Notes under the pieces: model-generated | The model's input: the letters and a program-made list of their open reading frames with translations, nothing else | Told to the model about the DNA's origin: nothing | Database searches by the model: none | Shown here: positions 1 to 5,243 of the stretch, one piece after another | Numbering within the stretch: the stretch's first letter is position 1 | How the letters are laid out: the number at the start of each line of letters is the position of its first letter | From: Campylobacteraceae bacterium | GTDB lineage: Bacteria; Campylobacterota; Campylobacteria; Campylobacterales; Sulfurovaceae | DNA length: 5,243 bases | NCBI GenBank assembly: GCA_027066355.1 | Contig: JAMONW010000178.1 | Span: 1-5,243 of the forward strand | Direction of reading: 5' to 3' | Translations under genes and position numbers: made by a program

Positions 1-73
1 GACAACCATTTATATCTTTGTTGTAAGTTAATTCTAAAAAAGGTAATTTACTATTTTTATATGTTTTGTTTAT
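1..73 (-). CDS. Possible 5' end of a leftward gene starting at ATA, or a start-lost remnant (partial)
   Basis: On the minus strand a frame runs from ATA at 73-71 off the left edge, 24 codons without a stop. The peptide contains SKLPFLELTYNKDINGC, which reads like genuine protein rather than translated AT-rich spacer. An AAGGAA ribosome site at 84-79 stands five bases before the ATA, and a TATAAT box lies at 111-106, so the start of a gene is laid out correctly except for the codon itself. The frame has no ATG, GTG or TTG between its upstream stop (TAA at 85-83) and the window edge. Either ATA is used as a rare start, or an ATG has mutated and the gene is silent. The pattern LPFLEL followed shortly by polar residues and Cys faintly resembles the N-terminal part of AraC-family regulators, but this is a weak inference from so few residues. 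It may also be chance. Confidence 0.3.
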   Translation of the reverse strand, partial: MNKTYKNSKLPFLELTYNKDINGC

Positions 74-105
74 TTGTGTTCCTTAATATATATTTATTAA
101 TAGAT

Positions 106-111
106 ATTATA
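106..111 (-). promoter_or_regulatory. Candidate -10 box for the left-edge frame
   Basis: The minus strand reads TATAAT at 111-106, a perfect -10 hexamer. Transcription would begin near position 99 and give a leader of about 25 bases before the ATA at 73. No TTGACA-like -35 element is visible at the normal distance, which is common in Campylobacterota, where the -35 element is poorly conserved. In sequence this AT-rich, TATAAT also occurs by chance: there is another on the minus strand at 134-129 and one on the plus strand at 181-186. Confidence 0.3.
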
Positions 112-248
112 GTCCAACTACTCTTAATATTATAAATCAATAGAGTTTAAGGTGTGAGAATTTTAAATAAATTTTTCTACTATAATGTAATGAGTTTTGT
201 TATGTAGAAAGGTTAAATTAATTAGAAAAATTATTAATATATTTTATA

Positions 249-272
249 AATCTCCTCAAATTTGAGGAGATT
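249..272 (-). terminator. Palindromic terminator after the cytochrome gene, possibly bidirectional
   Basis: This is a perfect 24-base palindrome: the core arms TCTCCTCAAA and TTTGAGGAGA at 251-270 are extended by AA at 249-250 and TT at 271-272. It is the only GC-containing stem in the spacer and begins 8 bases after the stop codon of the cytochrome gene. Read leftward, the hairpin is followed by TATAAAATATATT, which is AU-rich but not a clean U run. Read rightward it is followed by AAAATAGTTTATTTT. A protein-binding operator is a possible alternative because the symmetry is complete, but the position favours a terminator. Confidence 0.65.
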
Positions 273-280
273 AAAATAGT

Positions 281-892
281 TTATTTTAAGCTAGAGATAT
301 ACTCTGCTACTGCTTTAATATCATCATCACTTAGTGAAGAAACTTGTCCTTGCATTAATGTTCCCATACCTGCTACATTTCTTGAACCAGCTTTGTATTC
401 AGAAATTTTCTTTTCTAAATCTGCTACGCTTTGACCAGCAATAATTTCTGATTTACCAAGCGCTTTTGTTTTACCATCTTGTCCGTGGCAACTAACACAT
501 TTTGCAAAAATCTCTTTTCCTTTTGCATTACCACCTGCAACTGCCTCTTTTGCTTTATTAGCACCCTCTTTAACTGCATTAGTTGTTGCAGTAGCAGCTT
601 CTTTAGCTTTATTTGCAACATTATTTGCAGCTTCTTTTGTAGCTTCTACAGCTTTATTGGCACTCTCTTTTGTAGCTTCTACTGCTTTATTAGCACCCTC
701 TTTAACAGCTTCAGTTGTAGCAGCTGCTGCTTCTTTTGTTTTTTCTGCAACTTTTGCAGTAGCATCTTTAGCTTTATCCATAGTTTCAGTTACAGCACTT
801 TTTGCACCTTCATCATTTCCAGATTTATTACCACATCCAGTAAAAGATATAACAGCAATTGCTGCAATTGAAAGTATTACAGTTTTATTCAT
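281..892 (-). CDS. Lipoprotein-type monoheme cytochrome c with an 11-residue-repeat helical stalk
   Basis: This is a 203-residue exported electron carrier. Residues 1-20 form a signal peptide ending in FTGC, a lipobox-like site in which Cys20 would be lipidated; Phe at -3 is less usual than Leu. Residues 40-116 are seven 11-residue units rich in Ala, Lys and Glu (for example AVKEGANKAVE), predicted to form one long amphipathic helix of LEA type. The C-terminal part, about 122-203, is a class I cytochrome c domain. It has the heme motif CVSCH at 132-136, an IIAGQ...LEKKISEYKAGSR segment typical of small c4/c553-like cytochromes, Met180 as probable sixth heme ligand (six residues before LSDDD), and the terminal helix AVAEYISSLK. 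AAGGAG at 903-898 supports the ATG start at 892. The gene has its own promoter and terminator. The heme domain probably passes electrons at the membrane, with the stalk as a spacer; the redox partner is unknown. The cytochrome assignment is firm, the tether role is inference. Confidence 0.93.
   Translation of the reverse strand: MNKTVILSIAAIAVISFTGCGNKSGNDEGAKSAVTETMDKAKDATAKVAEKTKEAAAATTEAVKEGANKAVEATKESANKAVEATKEAANNVANKAKEAATATTNAVKEGANKAKEAVAGGNAKGKEIFAKCVSCHGQDGKTKALGKSEIIAGQSVADLEKKISEYKAGSRNVAGMGTLMQGQVSSLSDDDIKAVAEYISSLK
545..775 (-). repeat. Seven tandem 33-base units encoding 11-residue repeats
   Basis: The stalk of the cytochrome is encoded by units of exactly 33 bases (residues 40-116, 7 x 11). 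Two adjacent units, 635-667 and 668-700, differ at only three of 33 bases. A second pair, GCACCCTC at 561 and at 693, recurs 132 bases apart, which is four periods, with flanking sequence also similar. This shows growth by duplication of whole units, which keeps the frame. The outer units (for example KAKDATAKVAE) are more diverged than the inner ones (AVKEGANKAVE, ATKESANKAVE, ATKEAANNVAN). Confidence 0.85.
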
Positions 893-919
893 TAAAACTC
901 CTTTTAAAATTAATAATCT

Positions 920-928
920 ATTATAGCA
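920..928 (-). promoter_or_regulatory. Extended -10 promoter for the cytochrome gene
   Basis: The minus strand reads TGCTATAAT at 928-920, a perfect extended -10 element (TGn followed by TATAAT). Transcription would begin near 913, leaving a leader of about 20 bases that carries AAGGAG before the ATG at 892. There is no convincing -35 hexamer, but an extended -10 can act without one. It lies in the 80-base spacer between the operon's last gene and the cytochrome gene, so the cytochrome is probably expressed independently. Confidence 0.6.
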
Positions 929-972
929 TAAAGATTTTAATAAAATTGTAATTTTTTGTTAACTTTTTAAAC

Positions 973-1554
973 TTATACAATTAATGGGGTTATAAGAGTT
1001 TTATTATTTAATATATTTTCCCAAAAATCATTAGATTTCCACTCTGTTAGTATCTGTTTTGAAAATTCTATTTTAGTTAAATCTATAATACCCATTAATT
1101 TAGAGTAGGCATCATCTCTAAAGCATTGCGCATATCCTGTATCTGTTTCATGCACTATTATACTATGTAATTTAACCTCTTTTTCACTATTATTCATTGT
1201 GCTTAAATTTAAAATCTTATCAATTACTACAAAAAATACTCTGCTAAATTGTTCAGCACTTGGGCTTACAGGAAGTATTATCCATCTTTTAGAGTGCTTT
1301 TTCATATCATTTATATACTCTTTATTATCTTTGCTCCAAAGAGTAATAGAGTGGTCAAAAGAGTCTATAAACTCTTTTATATAAAGCTTAGTTAAGCCAA
1401 AATCATAAACCATTTGTCCATTGTCAAGATAGTTAGATTCTAGCAATACTTCTACTTTATATGAGTGTCCATGTATATTTTGGCTACATCTTAGAGTAGA
1501 GCAATCTCTTACAATATGTGCATTTTCAAATTTAAAGAGTTTTCTAATTATCAT
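973..1554 (-). CDS. queD: QueD-type 6-carboxy-5,6,7,8-tetrahydropterin synthase (6-pyruvoyl-tetrahydropterin synthase family)
   Basis: The family converts 7,8-dihydroneopterin triphosphate to 6-carboxytetrahydropterin, an early cytoplasmic step towards queuosine in tRNA. The 193 residues carry the family signatures: zinc ligands His13 (FENAH), His28 and His30 (IHGHSYKVEV); probable catalytic Cys23; YDFG at 50-53; DH at 67-68, the catalytic pair; PSAEQF at 98-103; and HETDTGYA at 135-142 with Glu136, which binds the pterin. It is clearly longer than the roughly 120-residue E. coli enzyme, with an insertion at about 73-97 and a C-terminal tail after about 150. A similar long form occurs in Campylobacter as I remember it. 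Four residues separate Cys23 from His28, where E. coli QueD has three. The ATG overlaps the plsC stop by one base (TAATG), so it is the last gene of the operon. No clear terminator follows. Queuosine synthesis is the most likely role; another pterin role cannot be excluded. Confidence 0.85.
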   Translation of the reverse strand: MIIRKLFKFENAHIVRDCSTLRCSQNIHGHSYKVEVLLESNYLDNGQMVYDFGLTKLYIKEFIDSFDHSITLWSKDNKEYINDMKKHSKRWIILPVSPSAEQFSRVFFVVIDKILNLSTMNNSEKEVKLHSIIVHETDTGYAQCFRDDAYSKLMGIIDLTKIEFSKQILTEWKSNDFWENILNNKTLITPLIV

Positions 1555-2264
1555 TATCTTTGAACTTCTCTTGTTTTTTCTATTTTATCTATTAAATTTT
1601 GCATTTTCTCTTTTGTATCTTCATACCAAGTTTTTGGAGCATCTTGGATATTAAATGCATCTAAATAGTGTATCTCTATTACTCCACTATGTCCAGTTTT
1701 ATTGTGTTCATTTAATACATATTTACTGCCAACTATTACAATAGGCTGAACTCTCATATTTAATTTTTGAGCAAGTAGTTTTGCTCCTGCTTTAAAAGGT
1801 AAAAGTTTTTGCTCCTTTGCTCTTGTGCCTTCTGGAAAAATAGCAACAGCTCTATTTTTATCTTCAATACTTTTCTTTGCATCTTTTAGCAATTTAACAA
1901 GCCCTGCTTTATTATCTCTATCTACACTAATCATATCTCCATCTTTTAAAAGGTGTCCAAACCAAATTGCATCAAATAACTCTTTTTTAGCTACCCAGCT
2001 AAAGTGTGTAAGTTCAACTGCCTCAAGTGCAATAATATCCATTATTCCTTGGTGATTTATTAAATATAGGTTGGCATTTTTATCTCTTTTGCCAAAAGTT
2101 TTTAATTTTGCACCCATTAAGAGTAAAATAACTCTATTTAATTTGTGCATAATTATACCTTTATGCTTTGGAAAAAGCTTAATAAGTGGTATCATTCCAA
2201 GTGCTACAATTGTAGATATTACAAAAGCACCCCAATAAAATCTAATTTTTGCAAAGGTCTTCAT
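1554..2264 (-). CDS. plsC: 1-acyl-sn-glycerol-3-phosphate acyltransferase
   Basis: This enzyme transfers an acyl chain to lysophosphatidic acid to give phosphatidic acid, the second acylation in membrane phospholipid synthesis, at the inner face of the cytoplasmic membrane. All four acyltransferase blocks are present in 236 residues: NHQGIMD at 70-76 (catalytic His71 and Asp76, H-x4-D), VAKKEL at 91-96 with ISVDRDN at 112-118, FPEGTR at 143-148 (glycerol-phosphate binding), and VQPIVIV at 172-178. One hydrophobic segment at about 10-30 probably anchors the N-terminus; a second weaker one lies at about 36-51. The length is normal for the family. The ATG at 2264 lies inside the end of the preceding gene (23-base overlap), and the stop overlaps the next ATG by one base. 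The position after the purine genes and the periplasmic protein corresponds to Cj0516 of C. jejuni as I remember it. Confidence 0.95.
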   Translation of the reverse strand: MKTFAKIRFYWGAFVISTIVALGMIPLIKLFPKHKGIIMHKLNRVILLLMGAKLKTFGKRDKNANLYLINHQGIMDIIALEAVELTHFSWVAKKELFDAIWFGHLLKDGDMISVDRDNKAGLVKLLKDAKKSIEDKNRAVAIFPEGTRAKEQKLLPFKAGAKLLAQKLNMRVQPIVIVGSKYVLNEHNKTGHSGVIEIHYLDAFNIQDAPKTWYEDTKEKMQNLIDKIEKTREVQR

Positions 2265-3294
2265 CTTTTATCCATCCTATAATATTTTTATACTCAATTT
2301 TATTAAAGTTTTTATATTTATTAACCATTGTTGTAGTTATTTGTTTATCTATCTGTCTACTTATATTACTATTTTGTGTTGGTAAAATATATACTGATGC
2401 TCCCTCTTGAATACATATTTTTTTGTATGATAAGTTTAAATATATTGTAAGTGCTATTAAAAAAGCAGTAATAATAATATAAAGCAAATCTTTAGTAAAA
2501 ATAATTAATATTAAAAATATAACTATAACACTATATAGTATATATCTTTTTATTTTATCAAAGCTTAAATCTTTTGGCGATAGCTCAACTGTATCACTAT
2601 AGTTTTTGATATTTTTAGTTGATATTTTTTTTGTAATAAAGCTATTTTTTATTGTGTTGTAGTAACTAAAATTGATACTTTTTTTACTTGAAGGAGTAAT
2701 AAAATAGTAACTAGCAGTTACTCTTGCACCATCTCTTTTAAGTTCTTCTATTCCATCATCTTCTACATTAGGAATACTAATATCTTCTAAATTTGCTTCA
2801 TTTGCTTCAAGTTTAAGTGTAATAAGATAATTTTTAGAATCATAAGGGTCTATTTTTACTTGATTAATTCTTAAGTTTGATGCAATTACATTAGAGAAGT
2901 TTTTCTCTTTTTTAGTATTTAATTTTTTTATTTTTATATATTTTGGGTGCAGAATATAGGTATAGTCTAAATTCCATATATTAATAGTTGGTGTATTAAT
3001 TTTACTATCTTGAGTATCAGCTTTAAAGTAGAATGTGTAGTAAGCACTATCTTTATTTATTAATTTTGTGGGTTTTGGGTCTATTGGCTGAATAAGTGCC
3101 ATAGCATCAAAATCAAAACGAGGTTCATCTTTTGAGTTATAGTGTTTTACATATATAGTAATTGGAAAGACTTGATTTTTATATACAAATTTTGGCACAT
3201 AACTATAGCTATAAGGAGCATTTTGTGCATTTATTGTTGTTGCTAAGAGTAATATAGTTATAAATACTTTTAGCAACAAATTGGGGTATCTCAA
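2242..3294 (-). CDS. Exported membrane-anchored protein with C-terminal SH3-like domain, function unknown
   Basis: There are 350 residues from a TTG start. Residues 1-23 are a signal peptide (hydrophobic core about 6-19, cleavage probably after INA). Residues 24-248 are a beta-rich, Lys/Asn/Ser/Tyr-rich periplasmic region that vaguely recalls BatD-like proteins, with no motif I can name. Two membrane segments follow, about 251-266 and 270-288, joined by a short FTKD turn, so the C-terminus returns to the periplasm. Residues 293-350 look like a bacterial SH3 domain: an alternating start (ICIQEGASVYILP), then YKNFNKIEYKNIIGWIKDEDL, ending in the usual G-W-I/V. Cys294 and Cys348 bracket this domain and could form a disulfide. 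The TTG overlaps the purQ stop (TTGA) and the end overlaps plsC by 23 bases. The gene stands where C. jejuni has Cj0515, a putative periplasmic protein, as I recall. Peptidoglycan or envelope binding is a guess from the SH3-like fold. An alternative TTG five codons later would still give a signal peptide. Confidence 0.85.
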   Translation of the reverse strand: MRYPNLLLKVFITILLLATTINAQNAPYSYSYVPKFVYKNQVFPITIYVKHYNSKDEPRFDFDAMALIQPIDPKPTKLINKDSAYYTFYFKADTQDSKINTPTINIWNLDYTYILHPKYIKIKKLNTKKEKNFSNVIASNLRINQVKIDPYDSKNYLITLKLEANEANLEDISIPNVEDDGIEELKRDGARVTASYYFITPSSKKSINFSYYNTIKNSFITKKISTKNIKNYSDTVELSPKDLSFDKIKRYILYSVIVIFLILIIFTKDLLYIIITAFLIALTIYLNLSYKKICIQEGASVYILPTQNSNISRQIDKQITTTMVNKYKNFNKIEYKNIIGWIKDEDLCKN

Positions 3295-3962
3295 GCTTTG
3301 AATCCTTCAAGCATTTTAATTCCATCATCAGAGCCAAGTGCCAACTCAATTGCACGTTCAGGGTGTGGCATTAAACCAAATACATTTTTCTCTTTGTTGC
3401 AAACTCCTGCAATTTGTTCAACTGAACCATTTAAAACCATTGGATTGCCATCTTCATCACAATATTTAACTAAAATTTGATTATTCTCTTTTAGCTCTTT
3501 TAATCCCTCTTCATCTATGAAGTAGTTTCCATCTGCATGAGCAACAGGAATATTTAAAACTTCATCAACTTTACAATTTTGTAAAAACTTGTTGTCATTA
3601 TTTACTACTTTAATATGTTGAAATTTAGAGATAAAGTGTAAAGAGTCATTTCTTTTTAATGCACCTGGTAGTAAACCAGCTTCGGTTAAAATTTGAAAAC
3701 CATTACAAATTCCCAAAACATATCCACCATTTTTTGCAAATTCGCTTACTGCATTCATAATTGGTGCAAATCTAGCAATTGAACCAGAGCGCAGATAATC
3801 TCCATAACTAAAGCCACCAGGAACTACTACTAAATCACACTCTGGAAGTTTACTCTCTTTGTGCCATACAATTGTTACATCAAATCCAAGTTTTTCTAAT
3901 GCATAATCGGTATCAAATTCGCAATTGGTTCCAGGAAATCTTAAAACTACTGCTTTTTTCAT
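3291..3962 (-). CDS. purQ: Phosphoribosylformylglycinamidine synthase, glutaminase subunit PurQ
   Basis: PurQ is the class I glutamine amidotransferase subunit of FGAM synthetase. It releases ammonia from glutamine for PurL, which converts FGAR to FGAM in step 4 of purine synthesis in the cytoplasm. The 223 residues are complete and of normal length: an N-terminal FPGTNCEFDTDYALE block, the oxyanion region VVVPGGFSYGDYLRSG at 45-60, the nucleophile elbow GICNGFQ with Cys86, PVAHADGNY at 139-147, and the catalytic pair His200 and Glu202 in MPHPER. The ATG at 3962 overlaps the purS stop (ATGA), and its own TGA overlaps the TTG of the next gene, so translation is probably coupled on both sides; no strong ribosome site precedes it. 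Separate purS and purQ genes imply the small multi-subunit type of PurL, which is encoded elsewhere. Confidence 0.98.
   Translation of the reverse strand: MKKAVVLRFPGTNCEFDTDYALEKLGFDVTIVWHKESKLPECDLVVVPGGFSYGDYLRSGSIARFAPIMNAVSEFAKNGGYVLGICNGFQILTEAGLLPGALKRNDSLHFISKFQHIKVVNNDNKFLQNCKVDEVLNIPVAHADGNYFIDEEGLKELKENNQILVKYCDEDGNPMVLNGSVEQIAGVCNKEKNVFGLMPHPERAIELALGSDDGIKMLEGFKA
3303..3308 (-). promoter_or_regulatory. Ribosome site fixing the TTG start of the SH3 protein
   Basis: The minus strand reads GAAGGA at 3308-3303, inside the last codons of purQ, with an eight-base spacer to TTG at 3294-3292. It supports the TTG that overlaps the purQ stop rather than the later in-frame TTG at codon 6, for which the spacing would be too long. 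Confidence 0.6.
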
Positions 3963-4201
3963 TCTACTATCTCTATTGTGTAGTCTTCAATAACGGTATT
4001 TGCTAAAAGAGTTTCACTCATCTCTTCCACTTCTTTTAGAGCCTCATCTTTATTTGTAGCATCTAAGTCTAAAACAATTTGTTTACCAATTCTTACACTA
4101 TTTACATTTTTAAAACCTAAAGATTTTAGTGCATGGTGTGCTGCTTTGCCTTGTGGGTCTAAAACTCCATCTTTTAAAAATACATTTACTATTGCCTTCA
4201 C
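3959..4201 (-). CDS. purS: Phosphoribosylformylglycinamidine synthase, PurS subunit
   Basis: PurS is the 80-residue small subunit that bridges PurQ and small-type PurL and helps ammonia pass between their active sites. The sequence shows the family pattern: VNVFLKDGVLDPQGKAAHHALKSLGF at about 5-30, VRIGKQIVLDL at 36-46, and a helix DEALKEVEEMSETLLANTVIEDY near the end; the length is typical. It starts with GTG at 4201, with AAAGGA overlapping the purC stop and six bases of spacer, so the non-ATG start is well supported. Its stop overlaps the purQ ATG by four bases, matching one-to-one production of two partners of the same complex. No defect is visible. Confidence 0.97.
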   Translation of the reverse strand: MKAIVNVFLKDGVLDPQGKAAHHALKSLGFKNVNSVRIGKQIVLDLDATNKDEALKEVEEMSETLLANTVIEDYTIEIVE

Positions 4202-4211
4202 AAACTATCCT

Positions 4212-4925
4212 TTATCTGTTTTTTATTCTTCTTAAAACTTCACTATAAGCCTCTTTTAGCCCACCTAAACCTTGACGGAATCTATCTTTATCCATCTTCT
4301 CATTTGTCTTTTTATCCCAAAGTCTAAAGTTATCAGGGCTAAGCTCATCAATTAAGATAATGTTATCGTTTTTATCTCTTCCAAACTCTAGTTTAAAATC
4401 AACTAATCTTAAACCTAGTTCATCATAAAATTCAATTAAAAACTTATTGATTTTTCTTGCCATATAGCGAATGTAATCTAGTTCATCTGGGCTTTTTACA
4501 AGCTCTAAAATTAGGCAGTGTTGGTCATTTAGTTTTGGGTCGCCTAACTCATCATTTTTATAATCAAACTCAACTAAAGTAAAAGGTAATACTTTGCCAT
4601 CTTCAATTCCTAAGTTGCGACTTAGGCTTCCTGTTGCTATGTTTCTTACAATTACCTCTATTAAGATAACATCAGCGCGTTTATGTAGCATATGGTTTGC
4701 ATCAAGCATTTTAACGTAATGAGTTGGAATACCTTTCTCTTCAAGATATTCAAAAAGTGCAGCTGAAATTTCGTTATTTAGTGCGCCTTTTCCATCTTCA
4801 CTAGATTTCTTTTCTCCATTAAAAGCTGTTAAAGAGTCTTTAAACTCTGAAATTAACAAATCTTTATCGTTAGTTGTCCAAATCTTTTTTGCTTTACCTT
4901 CGTAAAGTAACTCTTTTTTCTCCAC
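4212..4925 (-). CDS. purC: Phosphoribosylaminoimidazole-succinocarboxamide (SAICAR) synthetase
   Basis: PurC joins CAIR with aspartate using ATP to form SAICAR, a later step of purine synthesis in the cytoplasm. The 237 residues match the usual bacterial length. Visible signatures are LLYEGKAKKIW at 6-16 (nucleotide-binding glycine loop), SEFKDSLTAFNGEKK at 26-40, IEVIVRNIATGSLSRN at 89-104 (substrate binding), EFDYKNDELGDP at 119-130, VDFKLEFG at 175-182 and LIDELSPDNFRLWD at 191-204. The start is GTG at 4925; it shares its G with the TAG stop of ctpA (TAGTG), and AAGGA at 4935-4931 stands five bases upstream. The gene ends ten bases before purS. The close link to a periplasmic protease gene is conserved in C. 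jejuni as I recall it (Cj0511-Cj0512) and says little about function. Confidence 0.98.
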   Translation of the reverse strand: MEKKELLYEGKAKKIWTTNDKDLLISEFKDSLTAFNGEKKSSEDGKGALNNEISAALFEYLEEKGIPTHYVKMLDANHMLHKRADVILIEVIVRNIATGSLSRNLGIEDGKVLPFTLVEFDYKNDELGDPKLNDQHCLILELVKSPDELDYIRYMARKINKFLIEFYDELGLRLVDFKLEFGRDKNDNIILIDELSPDNFRLWDKKTNEKMDKDRFRQGLGGLKEAYSEVLRRIKNR

Positions 4926-5242
4926 TATTTTCCTTTTTGAATCATTAAAACTTTTAATATATCAAGTCCACTTTTTAGTTGAGCATCATTTAAAATATCT
5001 TTTTGTGTAATTATATTTTTAGCTTTTGTAGAGTTTGTATCACTTTTTGTGCTATTGTTATCTTTTTTGCCATCAATTTTTTCTAGTTCTGTTTTTAGAT
5101 GCTCTTTAAGTTCTGCTTCTTTTATAGTAAATGCATCATCTTTTTTCTGATTTACTTTACCCGGATATACTGTAATATCTGGTGTTACACCCTTATTTTG
5201 AATGGTTCTTCCACTTGGCAGGTAATATCTAGCAACTGTTAG
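4925..5242 (-). CDS. ctpA: C-terminal processing protease (S41 family), 3' end only
   Basis: Only the last 105 codons are in the window; the gene enters from the right edge. The segment LTVARYYLPSGRTIQNKGVTPDI, at the first 23 visible residues, is the conserved end of the S41 peptidase domain in CtpA/Prc-type proteases, which trim or degrade periplasmic proteins from the C-terminus and have a Ser-Lys active site. The PDZ domain and the catalytic Ser and Lys lie upstream and cannot be checked. After the peptidase core comes a charged helix (DDAFTIKEAELKEHLKTELEK), a low-complexity linker rich in Lys, Asn, Ser and Thr, and a final helix (DILNDAQLKSGLDILKVLM). Such a C-terminal tail is usual for CtpA proteins. 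The TAG stop overlaps the GTG of purC by one base, so the protease gene is co-transcribed with the purine genes. Confidence 0.92.
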   Translation of the reverse strand, partial: LTVARYYLPSGRTIQNKGVTPDITVYPGKVNQKKDDAFTIKEAELKEHLKTELEKIDGKKDNNSTKSDTNSTKAKNIITQKDILNDAQLKSGLDILKVLMIQKGK

Positions 5243-5243
5243 T

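Noticed and set aside
1..135. Open plus-strand frame of 44 codons ending at TAA 133-135
   Set aside because: It is hydrophobic low-complexity sequence (Leu, Ile, Tyr, Phe) expected from AT-rich DNA, and antisense to the better supported leftward frame; a gene end from beyond the edge cannot be excluded.
181..272. Possible small RNA from the plus-strand TATAAT at 181-186 to the palindrome
   Set aside because: There is no -35 element or other structure, and TATAAT is frequent by chance in sequence this AT-rich.
424..621. 65-codon minus-strand frame within the cytochrome gene
   Set aside because: It is an out-of-frame shadow of the repeats, rich in Lys, Gln and Leu, lying inside a gene with a clear heme motif in another frame.
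545..775. Tandem repeats considered as a CRISPR-like array
   Set aside because: The units are contiguous without spacers, are in frame and encode an 11-residue protein repeat.
479..871. 130-codon plus-strand frame rich in Cys, Phe and Ser
   Set aside because: It is the antisense reading of the Ala/Lys/Glu repeat region of the cytochrome gene; the low-complexity composition follows from the repeats, and no ribosome site supports it.
934..946. Small AT-only inverted repeat (ATTTTA and TAAAAT) as an operon terminator
   Set aside because: A six-pair stem with no G or C and a one-base loop would not be stable enough to terminate transcription.

Overview
The window is a strongly AT-rich stretch that reads almost entirely on the minus strand. 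Its gene content and codon use point to a member of the Campylobacterota (formerly Epsilonproteobacteria). The order ctpA-purC-purS-purQ-periplasmic protein-plsC matches what I remember of Campylobacter jejuni Cj0511 to Cj0516. The lysine- and asparagine-rich proteins and AAGGA-type ribosome sites also fit. I cannot name the genus; the composition suits a free-living relative such as an Arcobacter- or Sulfurimonas-like bacterium.

Right and central part (5242 down to 973): seven genes form one tightly packed leftward operon. In transcription order these are the 3' end of ctpA (periplasmic S41 C-terminal processing protease), purC (SAICAR synthetase), purS and purQ (two small subunits of FGAM synthetase), a secreted and membrane-anchored protein with a C-terminal SH3-like domain, plsC (1-acyl-glycerol-3-phosphate acyltransferase) and a queD-type 6-carboxytetrahydropterin synthase. 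Neighbours overlap by 1, 4, 4, 23 and 1 bases, and the only gap is 10 bases between purC and purS, so translational coupling is likely throughout. Three of the six visible starts are not ATG (purC GTG, purS GTG, the SH3 protein TTG). The operon promoter and the large subunit gene purL lie outside the window. The set combines purine synthesis with envelope functions (protease, anchored periplasmic protein, phospholipid acyltransferase) and a tRNA-modification enzyme.

Left part (972 down to 1): after an 80-base spacer with a good extended -10 promoter comes a monocistronic gene for a small lipoprotein-type cytochrome c. Its heme domain sits behind a stalk of seven 11-residue repeats rich in Ala, Lys and Glu, encoded by 33-base tandem units. 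A perfect 24-base palindrome just after its stop codon is the probable terminator. The remaining 248 bases hold no certain gene. At the extreme left edge, however, a ribosome site and a -10 box precede a 24-codon reading frame that leaves the window and would have to start at ATA, so it is either a gene with a very rare start or one that has lost its start.

No CRISPR array, insertion sequence, tRNA or rRNA was seen. The region is mostly conserved core genome. The points that most deserve a second look are the hendecad-stalk cytochrome, the SH3 protein within the purine operon and the start-less frame at the left edge.
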